Of a stretch of DNA of 41,554 bases, positions 1-7,877 are shown in pieces (position 1 is the stretch's first letter; every line of letters begins with the position of its first letter). Below the pieces are notes generated by a model. It was not told where the DNA came from. It saw nothing but the letters and a program-made list of their open reading frames with translations, and did not search any database. The translations under genes were made by a program, and so were the position numbers. The DNA lies in the NCBI RefSeq assembly GCF_010907035.1, contig NZ_QUMK01000051.1, forward strand, positions 1 through 41,554, given 5' to 3'. This DNA is from Rhodopseudomonas sp. BR0M22 (GTDB lineage Bacteria > Pseudomonadota > Alphaproteobacteria > Rhizobiales > Xanthobacteraceae).

Positions 1-121
1 GGAAAATATTGTCCAATATCTTCGCGTTGTTCGGCTCCTGCTCGAACCGGACCAACTGATTGTCGACCGTGTCAAGGCTCTCGAAGGTCTCCGTCAGAAA
101 CTCACGAAGAAGATCGTCCAT
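1..121 (-). CDS. cheA: Chemotaxis histidine kinase CheA, N-terminal fragment
   Basis: Only the first 40 residues lie in the window; the gene runs off the left edge. The translation begins MDDLLREFLTETFESLDTVD and continues with a QEPNNAKILDNIF stretch. This is the start of the Hpt (P1) domain of CheA, which carries the phosphorylated histidine in a later VHTIKG motif beyond the edge. CheA is the cytoplasmic kinase that receives signals from chemoreceptors and phosphorylates CheY and CheB. chpT lies upstream on the same strand with a gap of about 190 bp, so co-transcription is possible. Identity is confident although the kinase domain cannot be seen. Confidence 0.85.
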   Translation of the reverse strand, partial: MDDLLREFLTETFESLDTVDNQLVRFEQEPNNAKILDNIF

Positions 122-311
122 ACGCGTGGCCTTCATTGCACGCGGGCACGCGACCGTCGCCAATGCCCGACTAATGCGGCCACTGTGTGCGGAAAGCGTT
201 TAATATTGGTTGCGGGCCGCAAACTGATGCGGCGGAAATTCAAACAGTTAGCGGCTTCGTAGGTTTCCGAGGAAACGCGTCAAGACAACGTTTACTATGT
301 CGCTGCGCGTC

Positions 312-968
312 TCAGCACGCAGTTACCACCATCGTATCGCCTTCAGGAGCCAGCGACACAGTCAATCCGCAGGCCTGCGCCAGCAGCCGCGTGTAGTACG
401 GCTGAACGCCGTGTGACTCGATCGGACCGCTTTGAGTACCGTTGAGCAAGTCGAGGATGTTGTGCGGCATGCGGGCGTTAATCCCCGCTGCAACGATGCG
501 GAACGACAAGGCATCGCCTTCGCCGATCGGATCGACCGTCAACATCCCGCCGCGCGGAATCGTCTGCTGCGCGATGATCAGCATGTTGAGCAGCAGCTTG
601 ACCCGATTCTTGGCGAGCAGCAGCCGCGGCAGATTCCAAGTCAGCTTGGTCTTGTCGTCTTCGAGATGGCCGCGCGCCATATTCTGTGCGTCGCCGAGAT
701 CGATCTGCGCGCCGGCCGAGCCCGCGGCACCGAACGCCAACCGGCAGAACTGCAGCCGCGCCGACGCCGTCTTGGCGCTCTTGCGGATCAGGTCGAGCGC
801 GAAATCGCGATCTTCCTGCTTGGAGCTGTCATCCAGCACCTCCAGGCCATTGACGATGGCGCCGACCGGGCTGATGAGATCGTGACACACCCGCGAGCAC
901 AGCAGCGCGGCCAGCTCCAACGCATCGGGAGCGGGAGCCTGCACAGCGGGAGATTGGGCGTCGGACAT
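312..968 (-). CDS. chpT: ChpT-like histidine phosphotransferase
   Basis: 218 residues. In Caulobacter ChpT moves phosphate from the hybrid kinase CckA to CtrA and CpdR, controlling the alphaproteobacterial cell cycle. The visible evidence is a SRVCHDLISPVGAIVNGLE helix near residues 25-44, with the phospho-acceptor His at about residue 29. A degenerate GHKL/HATPase-like C-terminal half lacks good ATP-binding boxes, as in ChpT. Length fits the family (about 210-225 aa). The start ATG has a GAGGAA ribosome site a few bases upstream. It diverges from cysQ across 133 bp and precedes cheA. Confidence 0.85.
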   Translation of the reverse strand: MSDAQSPAVQAPAPDALELAALLCSRVCHDLISPVGAIVNGLEVLDDSSKQEDRDFALDLIRKSAKTASARLQFCRLAFGAAGSAGAQIDLGDAQNMARGHLEDDKTKLTWNLPRLLLAKNRVKLLLNMLIIAQQTIPRGGMLTVDPIGEGDALSFRIVAAGINARMPHNILDLLNGTQSGPIESHGVQPYYTRLLAQACGLTVSLAPEGDTMVVTAC

Positions 969-1101
969 CAGTCTGTTCCTCGGAAAACCGCTCGCAAGAC
1001 GAATCAGCCTTGGTTAATGGCTTGATACACTGCAGCCGCAGGCTGTGCCAACACAACGGTCCGGCGCGAACCGGCCCACTGACGGAGGATGACACAGCCT
1101 G

Positions 1102-1929
1102 ATGACTGCCGCGTTCGAACACACCGCCGCCGTCTCGTCCGATCACGCCTTCGCGTTGCTCCCGCCGCTCACCGATCTGGTGCTGCGCGCCGGCGCGGCG
1201 ATTATGGCGATTCCGCGCGACACGAAGGTCTCGCACAAGCAAGACGGCTCGCCGGTGACGCCGGCCGATCTCGCCGCCGACCGGGTGATCGCCGAAGGTC
1301 TGGCCGCGATTGCGCCGCGCGTGCCGGTCCTATCGGAAGAATGCTGCGGCAACGGACGACCGACCACCGGCAGCTTCTTTGTGGTCGACCCGCTCGACGG
1401 CACCAAGGAATACATTGCCGGCCGCGACGAGTTCACCGTCAATCTGGCGCTGGTGAGCGACGGCCTGCCGGTGCTCGGCATCGTCGGCGCACCGGCGCTC
1501 GGACTGGCGTGGCGCGGCGTGGTCGGTCACGGTGCCGAACGGTTGACGATCGCCGCGGACGGCGCCGGCTTCACCGCCAGCCCGATCCGCACCCGTCAGC
1601 TGCCGAAGCCCGGCCTGCCGTGGGTCGCCACCGTCAGTCGCTCGCATCTCGATGCCGCCACCGTCGCCTTCATCGGCGCCCGCCCCGGCGCCATGCACGT
1701 CACGCTGGGGTCGTCGCTGAAATTCTGCCGGATCGCCGAGGGCGAAGCCGACATCTACCCGCGGCTCGCGCCGATCTGCGAATGGGACATCGCAGCCGGC
1801 GCCGCAGTGGTGCTGGCGGCTGGCGGCAAAATGACCGACGCCAGCGGCGCACCGCTGCGTTTCGACGCGCCCCGGCCGAACTTCATCGTGCCGGAGTTCA
1901 TCGCCTGGGGCGATCGTGACGGGCGATAG
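1102..1929 (+). CDS. cysQ: 3'(2'),5'-bisphosphate nucleotidase CysQ
   Basis: 275 residues, inositol monophosphatase superfamily. CysQ hydrolyses 3'-phosphoadenosine 5'-phosphate, a by-product of sulfate assimilation, to AMP in a Mg2+-dependent, Li+-sensitive reaction. Visible motifs are LSEE at about residue 75, the metal-binding motif VVDPLDGTKEYI at about residues 94-105, and EWDIAAGAAVVLAAGG near residue 230, which supplies the second conserved Asp. A GGAGGA sequence lies 12 bp before the ATG, rather far. The gene converges with the YHS protein gene, with 9 bp between the two stops. Confidence 0.92.
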   Translation: MTAAFEHTAAVSSDHAFALLPPLTDLVLRAGAAIMAIPRDTKVSHKQDGSPVTPADLAADRVIAEGLAAIAPRVPVLSEECCGNGRPTTGSFFVVDPLDGTKEYIAGRDEFTVNLALVSDGLPVLGIVGAPALGLAWRGVVGHGAERLTIAADGAGFTASPIRTRQLPKPGLPWVATVSRSHLDAATVAFIGARPGAMHVTLGSSLKFCRIAEGEADIYPRLAPICEWDIAAGAAVVLAAGGKMTDASGAPLRFDAPRPNFIVPEFIAWGDRDGR

Positions 1930-1938
1930 CGGCGGGGC

Positions 1939-2445
1939 CTATTCGGCCAGCGTCGTCAGCAGGGCGGGCCAGCGGTCGCGGGCGGCGTGCAGATAACGCT
2001 CCGGATCGGCCGCGAAGGCGCGGCGGTTTTCGTCGCGGTCGAACAGATACAGCCGCTGGCCGACGATCAGCCAGACCAGCGCGTTACCGGCGAGCGGCAC
2101 GCTGCGCGCCACCGCCACCGGATCGTAGCCGCCGAATTGCGGGCCATAGATGTCGGGCCGGGCGAGGAAGAACTTGCGGTTGTCCTCGTTGCAGAACCGC
2201 CAGACCGCGCCGCCGGAAGCGGCTTCGAACTGCGGCTGGCCTTGCCGCGGACGATGATCGGTGAAATAGGCCACCGGATCGAACCCGTCGATCGCAAGTC
2301 CGGTGTTGCGGTCGGCCACCACCCGCTGGGTGGTCGCGGCTTGTGCGCCGGGTGACGGTACGGCCACGGCCATACCGAACGCCAGCAGCCCGATCCAGGC
2401 GATTCCAAGGCGGATCCGGTTTCGTTCCTGCCGCTGTGCCGTCAT
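1939..2445 (-). CDS. Exported YHS-domain protein
   Basis: About 168 residues from the chosen ATG (MTAQRQERNR); an in-frame ATG 57 bp further upstream is possible but would bury the signal sequence. A hydrophobic segment (LGIAWIGLLAFGMAVAV) is followed by PGAQA, which reads as a signal peptide. The mature part has IDGFDPVAYF, a VWRFCNEDNRKFFLA stretch and GGYDPVAVA, the pattern of alphaproteobacterial YHS-domain proteins. YHS domains are associated with metal or redox-linked proteins, but the function of this stand-alone form is unknown. It diverges from the eipA-like gene. Confidence 0.75.
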   Translation of the reverse strand: MTAQRQERNRIRLGIAWIGLLAFGMAVAVPSPGAQAATTQRVVADRNTGLAIDGFDPVAYFTDHRPRQGQPQFEAASGGAVWRFCNEDNRKFFLARPDIYGPQFGGYDPVAVARSVPLAGNALVWLIVGQRLYLFDRDENRRAFAADPERYLHAARDRWPALLTTLAE

Positions 2446-2556
2446 AGTTGCTGCCGATAACGTTCCGAGTCGGGGACAAGTGCCGCTAGCTAAAGGATGC
2501 ACGTCAGCATCCGGTTAAAGCGGCACAAGGGATTTGAAGACCCAGGGGTGAAATCC

Positions 2557-3150
2557 ATGAGCTTCGTGACGCGTCGCGCCGCGCTGGCCTTTGTTGCGCT
2601 GGCAGCCCTGAATGCACCGGCCGTGGCGCAGCAGCAGCCATTGCCGCCGCGGTCCCAGGCCGGCCCGAACACCTATGGGCCGGAAGAACTGATGGGCGCC
2701 GGCCACCGCTTCTTCGGCAACGTTTCACGGGGGCTCGCCTCGGTGATCGAGCGTGCGGTGAGCCAATGGGGCCTGCCCAACGGCTATGTGCTCGGCGAGG
2801 AAGGCTCCGGCGCGTTCGTGGCCGGCCTGCGTTACGGCGAAGGCACGCTGTACACCAAAAACGCCGGCGATCTGAAAGTGTACTGGCAGGGCCCGTCGGT
2901 CGGCTTCGACTGGGGCGGCAATGGCGCCCGCACCATGACGCTGGTCTATAACCTGCCCTCGACCAACGCGATCTACCAGCGGTTCGGCGGCATCGACGGC
3001 TCGGCCTATGTAGTCGGTGGCTTCGGCATGACCGCGCTGACCGCCAACGGCATCGTGCTGGTGCCGATCCAGTCCGGCATCGGACTGCGGCTCGGCGCCA
3101 ATATCGGCTATCTGAAGTTCACGCCGAACGCGACCTGGAATCCGTTCTGA
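2557..3150 (+). CDS. eipA: EipA-like envelope protein (DUF1134)
   Basis: 197 residues from the ATG preceded by an AGGGGTG ribosome site; an in-frame ATG at 2497 is less likely. An N-terminal signal peptide (RRAALAFVALAALNAPAVAQ) directs it to the periplasm. The body (GYVLGEEGSGAFVAGLRYGE, VGFDWGGNGARTMTLVYNLP, GSAYVVGGFGMTAL) is the conserved DUF1134 core, a small beta-rich fold. The Brucella/Caulobacter member EipA supports cell-envelope integrity. Function here is by family only. A strong hairpin follows the stop codon. Confidence 0.85.
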   Translation: MSFVTRRAALAFVALAALNAPAVAQQQPLPPRSQAGPNTYGPEELMGAGHRFFGNVSRGLASVIERAVSQWGLPNGYVLGEEGSGAFVAGLRYGEGTLYTKNAGDLKVYWQGPSVGFDWGGNGARTMTLVYNLPSTNAIYQRFGGIDGSAYVVGGFGMTALTANGIVLVPIQSGIGLRLGANIGYLKFTPNATWNPF

Positions 3151-3159
3151 CCCGGGCTG

Positions 3160-3184
3160 GCGCCCCGGACCACAGCCGGGGCGC
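3160..3184 (+). terminator. GC hairpin after the eipA-like gene
   Basis: A perfect 9-bp inverted repeat, GCGCCCCGG and CCGGGGCGC, with a 7-nt loop begins 9 bp after the eipA-like stop codon. It has no T-tract, so termination efficiency is uncertain. It may instead be one of the interspersed palindromes common in this group. Confidence 0.5.
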
Positions 3185-3392
3185 GTAGCCCACCGCAATC
3201 TCACGCGGCTGCGGCAACGCACTGGCGCTGAGGTGGCCGGTCATGGCATTGTGCCGCCATGGATTTGCGGCCGGACGGCAACGCTTCGCCCGCGCCATCA
3301 GCGGTTTCAACGTTCGAATCTGCGCCGACGCGATCCGTGTCCAGCTCAGCGGGCCGCGCGCGCATCGTCCAAAGCGCGTGTGGGAGACATCG

Positions 3393-4676
3393 ATGGTCGA
3401 ACAGATCATGTATCTGGCAATCGGCTTTCTGGTCGCGATGCTGCTCGCGTTGATGATCGCGCCGCTGGTGCACAATCGCGCGGTACGGCTGACCACCAAG
3501 CGGCTGGAGGCGGCGACGCCGCTGTCGATGGCCGAGATCCAGGCCGACAAGGACCAGATCCGCGCCGAATTCGCGATGTCGGCGCGGCGGCTCGAGCTCA
3601 GCGTCGATCAGCTCAAGAACAAGACCGCAAGCCAGGCCGCCGAGATCGGCCGCAAGACCGACGCGATCAATCGCCTCAAGCTCGAACTCGCCGAGAAGGA
3701 CGCCGCGATCGAGACGCTGAAGGCGAGCGAAGCTTCGTTGCAGGAGCAGCTTCGTACCGCCGAGCAGAACTTCGCCGCCCGGACCGAGGAGCTGCGCGGC
3801 ACCGAGGCCACGCTGGCCGAGCGGCAGGCCGACATCGTCCGGATCAGCGCCGAGCTGACCGAGCGGTCGACGCTGGCCGATACCAGGCAGGTCGAACTGG
3901 TGACGCTGCGGACCCAGCTCGAAGAGCTGCGGGCCCGGATCACCGACGCCGAGAAGGCGTTCGCCGATGCCCGGACCCGGCTCGAAACCCAACGTGGCGA
4001 AACCGCCGCGACCTCGCGCGATCTCGACGACGCCCGCGCCCGGGTCGAGGCCCTGAGCCTGCGGGTCGGCGATCTCGACCGGCAATTGGTCCTGCAGGTG
4101 AAGGAAGCCGAACTGCTCGGCAGTCGCACTCGCACGCTGGAAGACCAGCTCGCCGCCCAGACCAAGCGGCTCGCCGAGCGCGAACTCGAAAACAATCAGC
4201 TCCGCGCCGCCAACGAAGCCGCGCTGCGCACCGTCGGCGAACTCCGCAACGAGCTCGACGCCGCCAGCACCGGCGCGCCCGACCTCGCCCGCATCCGCAA
4301 GGACAAGGCCACGCTCGAAGACCAGCTCACCGAGGCCCGCGACGACCGCGCCAAGGCGCAGCGTGAATTGGTGTCGCTGCGGCAGCAGGCTGAAACCTCG
4401 TGGGAGACCGAGCGCAAGGAGAACGCGCTGCTGCGCGAGCGGATCAACGACATCGCCGCCGAGGTCGCCAAGCTGGCGATCACGCTGGAGGGCCCGGATT
4501 CGCCGATCCAGGCGATGCTGACGGCGCAGCCCGCCAAATCAGCCAAGGGTGGCAAGGCTGCCAACGGCAGCAAAGGCACCGGCGCCGCAGTCGCCCCCGT
4601 GGTCGCCGGCAGCACGCTGGCGGACCGTATCCGCGCCCTGCAGTCCCAGTCCTCGCGCCCCCGTCAGGCCGGCTGA
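3393..4676 (+). CDS. Membrane-anchored coiled-coil protein, function unknown
   Basis: 427 residues from the ATG that has GGGAG upstream. Residues 1-25 (MVEQIMYLAIGFLVAMLLAL) form one transmembrane anchor. Residues of about 40-360 are almost entirely heptad-rich, charged coiled coil (repeated LAER, LEDQLAAQ, RAEL-type segments). The tail is a low-complexity Ala/Gly/Lys linker followed by TLADRIRALQSQSSRPRQAG. It has no recognised catalytic domain. Such architecture suggests a structural or scaffolding role at the inner membrane, which is inference only. An alternative upstream start at 3243 has no ribosome site and would place the anchor internally. Confidence 0.75.
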   Translation: MVEQIMYLAIGFLVAMLLALMIAPLVHNRAVRLTTKRLEAATPLSMAEIQADKDQIRAEFAMSARRLELSVDQLKNKTASQAAEIGRKTDAINRLKLELAEKDAAIETLKASEASLQEQLRTAEQNFAARTEELRGTEATLAERQADIVRISAELTERSTLADTRQVELVTLRTQLEELRARITDAEKAFADARTRLETQRGETAATSRDLDDARARVEALSLRVGDLDRQLVLQVKEAELLGSRTRTLEDQLAAQTKRLAERELENNQLRAANEAALRTVGELRNELDAASTGAPDLARIRKDKATLEDQLTEARDDRAKAQRELVSLRQQAETSWETERKENALLRERINDIAAEVAKLAITLEGPDSPIQAMLTAQPAKSAKGGKAANGSKGTGAAVAPVVAGSTLADRIRALQSQSSRPRQAG

Positions 4677-4730
4677 ACCACGCCTTCACCGATCAAGCTG
4701 GGCAAATCTGCCCAAGCCGGCCGTTGCCGC

Positions 4731-4760
4731 TTGACACCCCCGCCCCGCACTTCGTAAATC
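4731..4760 (+). promoter_or_regulatory. Putative promoter of tRNA-Val
   Basis: A consensus -35 TTGACA at 4731-4736 is followed after 18 bp by TAAATC at 4755-4760 as a weak -10. A GC-rich discriminator (GCGCC) comes next, typical of stringently controlled stable-RNA promoters. Predicted transcription would start near 4767, about 50 nt before the tRNA. A small hairpin, GGCCGC-TTC-GCGGCC, lies at 4783-4797 within this leader. Confidence 0.5.
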
Positions 4761-4816
4761 GCGCCTCTACGGTGCTTCGACCGGCCGCTTCGCGGCCCCT
4801 GTCATCGACCGGTCCC

Positions 4817-4891
4817 GGGCGCATAGCTCAGCGGGAGAGCGTTCCCTTCACACGGGAGAGGTCCAAGGTTCGATCCCTTGTGCGCCCACCA
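4817..4891 (+). tRNA. tRNA-Val (anticodon CAC), CCA encoded
   Basis: The full cloverleaf can be drawn. The acceptor stem is GGGCGCA paired with TGCGCCC. The D-arm is GCTC/GAGC, and the anticodon stem TTCCC/GGGAG has loop TTCACAC, giving anticodon CAC (codon GTG, Val). The T-arm is CAAGG-TTCGATC-CCTTG, with discriminator A and CCA encoded in the DNA. The 3' end abuts a decayed IS3-family transposase and an exopolysaccharide island, a usual arrangement for integration at tRNA genes. No second copy of the tRNA 3' end was found by eye in the window. Confidence 0.96.
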
Positions 4892-4950
4892 TCTAACCCG
4901 CTGAACATCCTTTCCATTTTTCTTCGCAGCGAACGCCTGCGCTTTCCAGC

Positions 4951-5281
4951 AGCAGAGCTCAAGAGTTTGTCGAGCGCCGCCGCGGCAAGCCGAACGCTCT
5001 GCTGCGCCATTCCGATCAGGAAGCCAATACCGAAGCGAGCCGCTCTGACGGCCGATGGCCGCATCGTTTGCAGCATGTGCAGGTCCAGCAATGCCTGGGA
5101 CAATGCGGCGATGGAGAGCTTCTTCTCCGCACTCAAGACTGAACGCATCGCCCGCGAGACCTCTCGCACTCGCGACGAAGGCCAAGCTGCGGTGCTCGAT
5201 GATATCGAGAGGCTCTGCAACGCGACCCGACCTCATTCGACGATCGGATATCTCAGCCCGCCAAGCTCGAAAGCAGGCTGA
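4951..5281 (+). pseudogene. IS3-family transposase (OrfB) remnant, frameshifted
   Basis: Two reading frames together spell the C-terminal part of an IS3-type DDE integrase. Frame 1 (about 4951-5035) gives EFVERRRGKPNALLRHSDQE, which contains the HSD motif with the second catalytic Asp. Frame 2 (about 5036-5281) gives ALTADGRIVCSM, then AWDNAAMESFFSALKTERI, with the catalytic Glu in MES, and ends in RPHSTIGYLSP. A frameshift near 5030-5042 separates them, and the N-terminal part and OrfA are missing. Terminal inverted repeats were not identified. From here to 5531 no further gene is supported. Confidence 0.8.
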
Positions 5282-5531
5282 GATTCGCTGAACTGATCGT
5301 CCACTGAACCGGAAGCAGCTCACTCGTCAGAGCCACACTCGAACTCCAACTGGAGACGAATCTCAGCGGCAGGTCAGTTCTACTGCGAATCAGACTCGAT
5401 CGTCCGATGATGCTGACGCAGCCTTTGTCGAATTGTGTGAAGCGACGACTATTTGACAATTCTGCCGACACATCTGATACACACCATAGATCCCCTGAGA
5501 TCCATCTCTCTGTGGCTGATCTGTAGCTAGT

Positions 5532-6620
5532 ATGAAATCGAGCGTCATTCATTGGGCTGTGAGCGAGGTCAGAGACTTCGACTTCTTGTCCGAAGAATAT
5601 CGGTCTCTCTTTTCGAGAAGCGATGCTTCGCCGTTTCAGAGTCCATTATGGCTCGCTCGTCTTTATGCGGAGCTTGTGCTCGAGCGCGCCGCTCAGCCAT
5701 TCATCATCACGATTCGAGACGGGCTGAGCCAGCGGCTGATTGGCGTCATTCCGCTCGCAATTCATCGGCATCTCGGCATCAGCGTTGCTGTATTCGCGGA
5801 CTATGGAGTGAGTGACTATTGCTCGATTGTCGCGACGACAGAAGATCTAAAATCGTTCCGCGACGACGACGCTCTCACCTCTCAGCTTCGGCGAGCTTTC
5901 CGCAAGTGCGACCTCTTAATCGTGCGAAAGGTCCGGGCCCCCGCGTTGGCGACATTTGACGTCCTCGGAGAGGTGATTCGGCGCCCCTTGGGTATCAATG
6001 CCCACGCCACCGCACTCGGGCGATCATTTGACGACTGGCGCGAACGAGCTATGCCGCGATCTTTGCGCCGATCGTTGGATAAGAAGCGCAGAAGCATTGG
6101 AAGAAAAGGCCACCTCAAGACCCAGATCATCGAAGATCCAGATCTGATCATTGCAGCACTCCATCAAATTCTGGAGTTTCGGAGGTTCAGGTTCAAAGGC
6201 CACGACAAGCGAGATTTACTCAACGAAGAGCGCTATTTTCGTTTCTATTGCGAGGTTGCGCGCGACCCGATGTTTCGTGCCTACGTTATGACGCTGGATG
6301 ACCGGCCAGTCAGCATCGCCTACGGGGCAGCATGGAACGATAGGTTTCATCTGCTACTGACAGGGTTCGATTATCTGAATTATCGCAATGCCTCTCTGGG
6401 GCTCCTCGTCATTGAAGATGCGATCAAAGACTGCATCTCCCGAGGCGATGCAGAATTTGACCTGACGATCGGCGATCAACCATACAAGCGCGATTTCGGA
6501 ACAGTCGAAACACCAATGTGGTGGGTTTTGTGCGGCTTCAGTGTTGTGGGGCGCGCGCTGTCTGTCTTGCTATCGCACTCCCCTCGTATGCTGTCGCTCG
6601 CGCGACGGCTCGTGCGCTAG
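5532..6620 (+). CDS. CelD/BcsL-type GNAT acyltransferase of the EPS locus
   Basis: 362 residues. The fold resembles the 'CelD/BcsL, acetyltransferase involved in cellulose biosynthesis' group of the GNAT superfamily. An N-terminal half (FQSPLWLARLYAELV) is followed by a C-terminal GNAT-like half with MFRAYVMTLDDRPVSIAYGA, a catalytic-core-like strand. The tail AEFDLTIGDQPYKRDFGTVE is the characteristic end of this family, in which 'G(D)xxYK..' is conserved. Such proteins are thought to acylate exopolysaccharide or its lipid-linked precursor in the cytoplasm. No good ribosome site precedes the ATG. It converges with the polymerase gene, 30 bp apart. Codon use is less GC-biased than in the core genes, supporting transfer. 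Confidence 0.75.
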   Translation: MKSSVIHWAVSEVRDFDFLSEEYRSLFSRSDASPFQSPLWLARLYAELVLERAAQPFIITIRDGLSQRLIGVIPLAIHRHLGISVAVFADYGVSDYCSIVATTEDLKSFRDDDALTSQLRRAFRKCDLLIVRKVRAPALATFDVLGEVIRRPLGINAHATALGRSFDDWRERAMPRSLRRSLDKKRRSIGRKGHLKTQIIEDPDLIIAALHQILEFRRFRFKGHDKRDLLNEERYFRFYCEVARDPMFRAYVMTLDDRPVSIAYGAAWNDRFHLLLTGFDYLNYRNASLGLLVIEDAIKDCISRGDAEFDLTIGDQPYKRDFGTVETPMWWVLCGFSVVGRALSVLLSHSPRMLSLARRLVR

Positions 6621-6650
6621 AGTCCGGGGTCTCCTCCCCCAAAGCGCACC

Positions 6651-7877
6651 TTACGCCGTCACGGCTTGCGGCGCAGAGCGCTGGCCAGCTGCGACGGTGC
6701 CTGCAAGGAACCAGAGCAGTGCGCCGGTTTTGATAGTTGCAGACGACGTGCTGATCGAGAGCAGTAGGATCAGATAGACGCAGACGAAGAGCTTGAAACG
6801 CCAGGATGTTAGAGTTTCAGCGGGGCAACCGAAGACATAGAGCGCCCAAAGGGATGCTGCACCGACCAGCCCCAGTCGGGATAGCATGTAGGAATAGCCC
6901 GAATCGTCGAAGTCGACAGTCGAGACCTTCAGACCGAGCGCCTGGCCGAGATCGAGCGTCGATAGCAGTTGTCCGCTGAGCAGAAACCGGCCCGTCGTGG
7001 TGTTGTCCCAGGCGACTCCAGTCCTCGCTGCCGCATACCATAACAGGCCAACGACAACGAGAAACGGAAGCGAGAACACCATCGTGGGCCTTACCAACGG
7101 CGCAACGATATATGTCAAGAGAACGACGCCACATAAATAGACCCCAAAGCGCGCGTCGCCGAGGACAAGAATGACGGCGATACCCAGCGTCTTGGCAATC
7201 AATACAGCCGGCTTTCCGCGATCACGGAGCAGCGTCCATGCAAAGGCGATCGCTCCGAAATTCCCGACAGACACCGGTTCGAGGAAGATCGACGACACTC
7301 TGTGTTCACCGAGGATCGGCAGCAGCGTTCGCCCCTCGAAGCGTAAACCGCTCACGAAAAGCCCAGGCTCGCCGGTTGCGGAACTGGCATCGAGGCTACC
7401 ACGCGCAATATAGTACCCCATTACATCAAAGTATTTCAGATAGGCGTCGAGAAACGCCCACTCGAACAGCGATCCGGCCAAAACGATCAGAATTGCAATG
7501 GTGACCAGCCGATCGGCGGAGGCCGAGGTTCCGTAGTTTCGACCAAGATAAAAGAAGATGATCGGAATGAATGCGTCACGAATTGTCTTTGGATCGTACT
7601 GATAGCGGATCATCATTTCGAAAATGAGCCAGGCTGTCAGCACGATACCGACGATCACGAAGCTATCGCTCCGGTTAAAGATCATCAGTGCGGCGGCGCC
7701 TATCAGCAACAACTCCGCTGCGATCACCGTGCCGGAGCCGACGTGGGAAACGCTCGCATTGACGAAACTGAGCACAAAATTGAAGGTGAGCGCCGCGAGC
7801 ACAATGCCGACCGCGGCGACCGTTCCCGAACTTGGGCCGCTGCCGATTGAGTCCAGTCGATCGCTGACCTCGGTCAT
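6651..7877 (-). CDS. Wzy-like polysaccharide polymerase / O-antigen ligase-type membrane protein
   Basis: About 408 residues with roughly ten hydrophobic segments, for example VAAVGIVLAALTFNFVLSFV, LLLIGAAALMIF, VIVGIVLTAWLIF and ILIVLAGSLFEWAF. A large periplasmic loop (about residues 170-210) contains LPILGEHRVSSIFLEPVSVG. A segment ending FLLSGQLLSTLDL resembles the region before the catalytic area of Wzy/WaaL proteins. It would polymerise lipid-linked repeat units at the outer face of the inner membrane. Primary sequence is poorly conserved in this family, so the assignment rests on topology and context. The start ATG overlaps the stop of the upstream chain-length gene (ATGA), indicating translational coupling. 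Confidence 0.7.
   Translation of the reverse strand: MTEVSDRLDSIGSGPSSGTVAAVGIVLAALTFNFVLSFVNASVSHVGSGTVIAAELLLIGAAALMIFNRSDSFVIVGIVLTAWLIFEMMIRYQYDPKTIRDAFIPIIFFYLGRNYGTSASADRLVTIAILIVLAGSLFEWAFLDAYLKYFDVMGYYIARGSLDASSATGEPGLFVSGLRFEGRTLLPILGEHRVSSIFLEPVSVGNFGAIAFAWTLLRDRGKPAVLIAKTLGIAVILVLGDARFGVYLCGVVLLTYIVAPLVRPTMVFSLPFLVVVGLLWYAAARTGVAWDNTTTGRFLLSGQLLSTLDLGQALGLKVSTVDFDDSGYSYMLSRLGLVGAASLWALYVFGCPAETLTSWRFKLFVCVYLILLLSISTSSATIKTGALLWFLAGTVAAGQRSAPQAVTA

Noticed and set aside
5253-5552. A 99-codon minus-strand frame upstream of the CelD-like gene
   Set aside because: Low-complexity Ser/Arg-rich sequence without a ribosome site or family likeness, and partly antisense to the transposase remnant.
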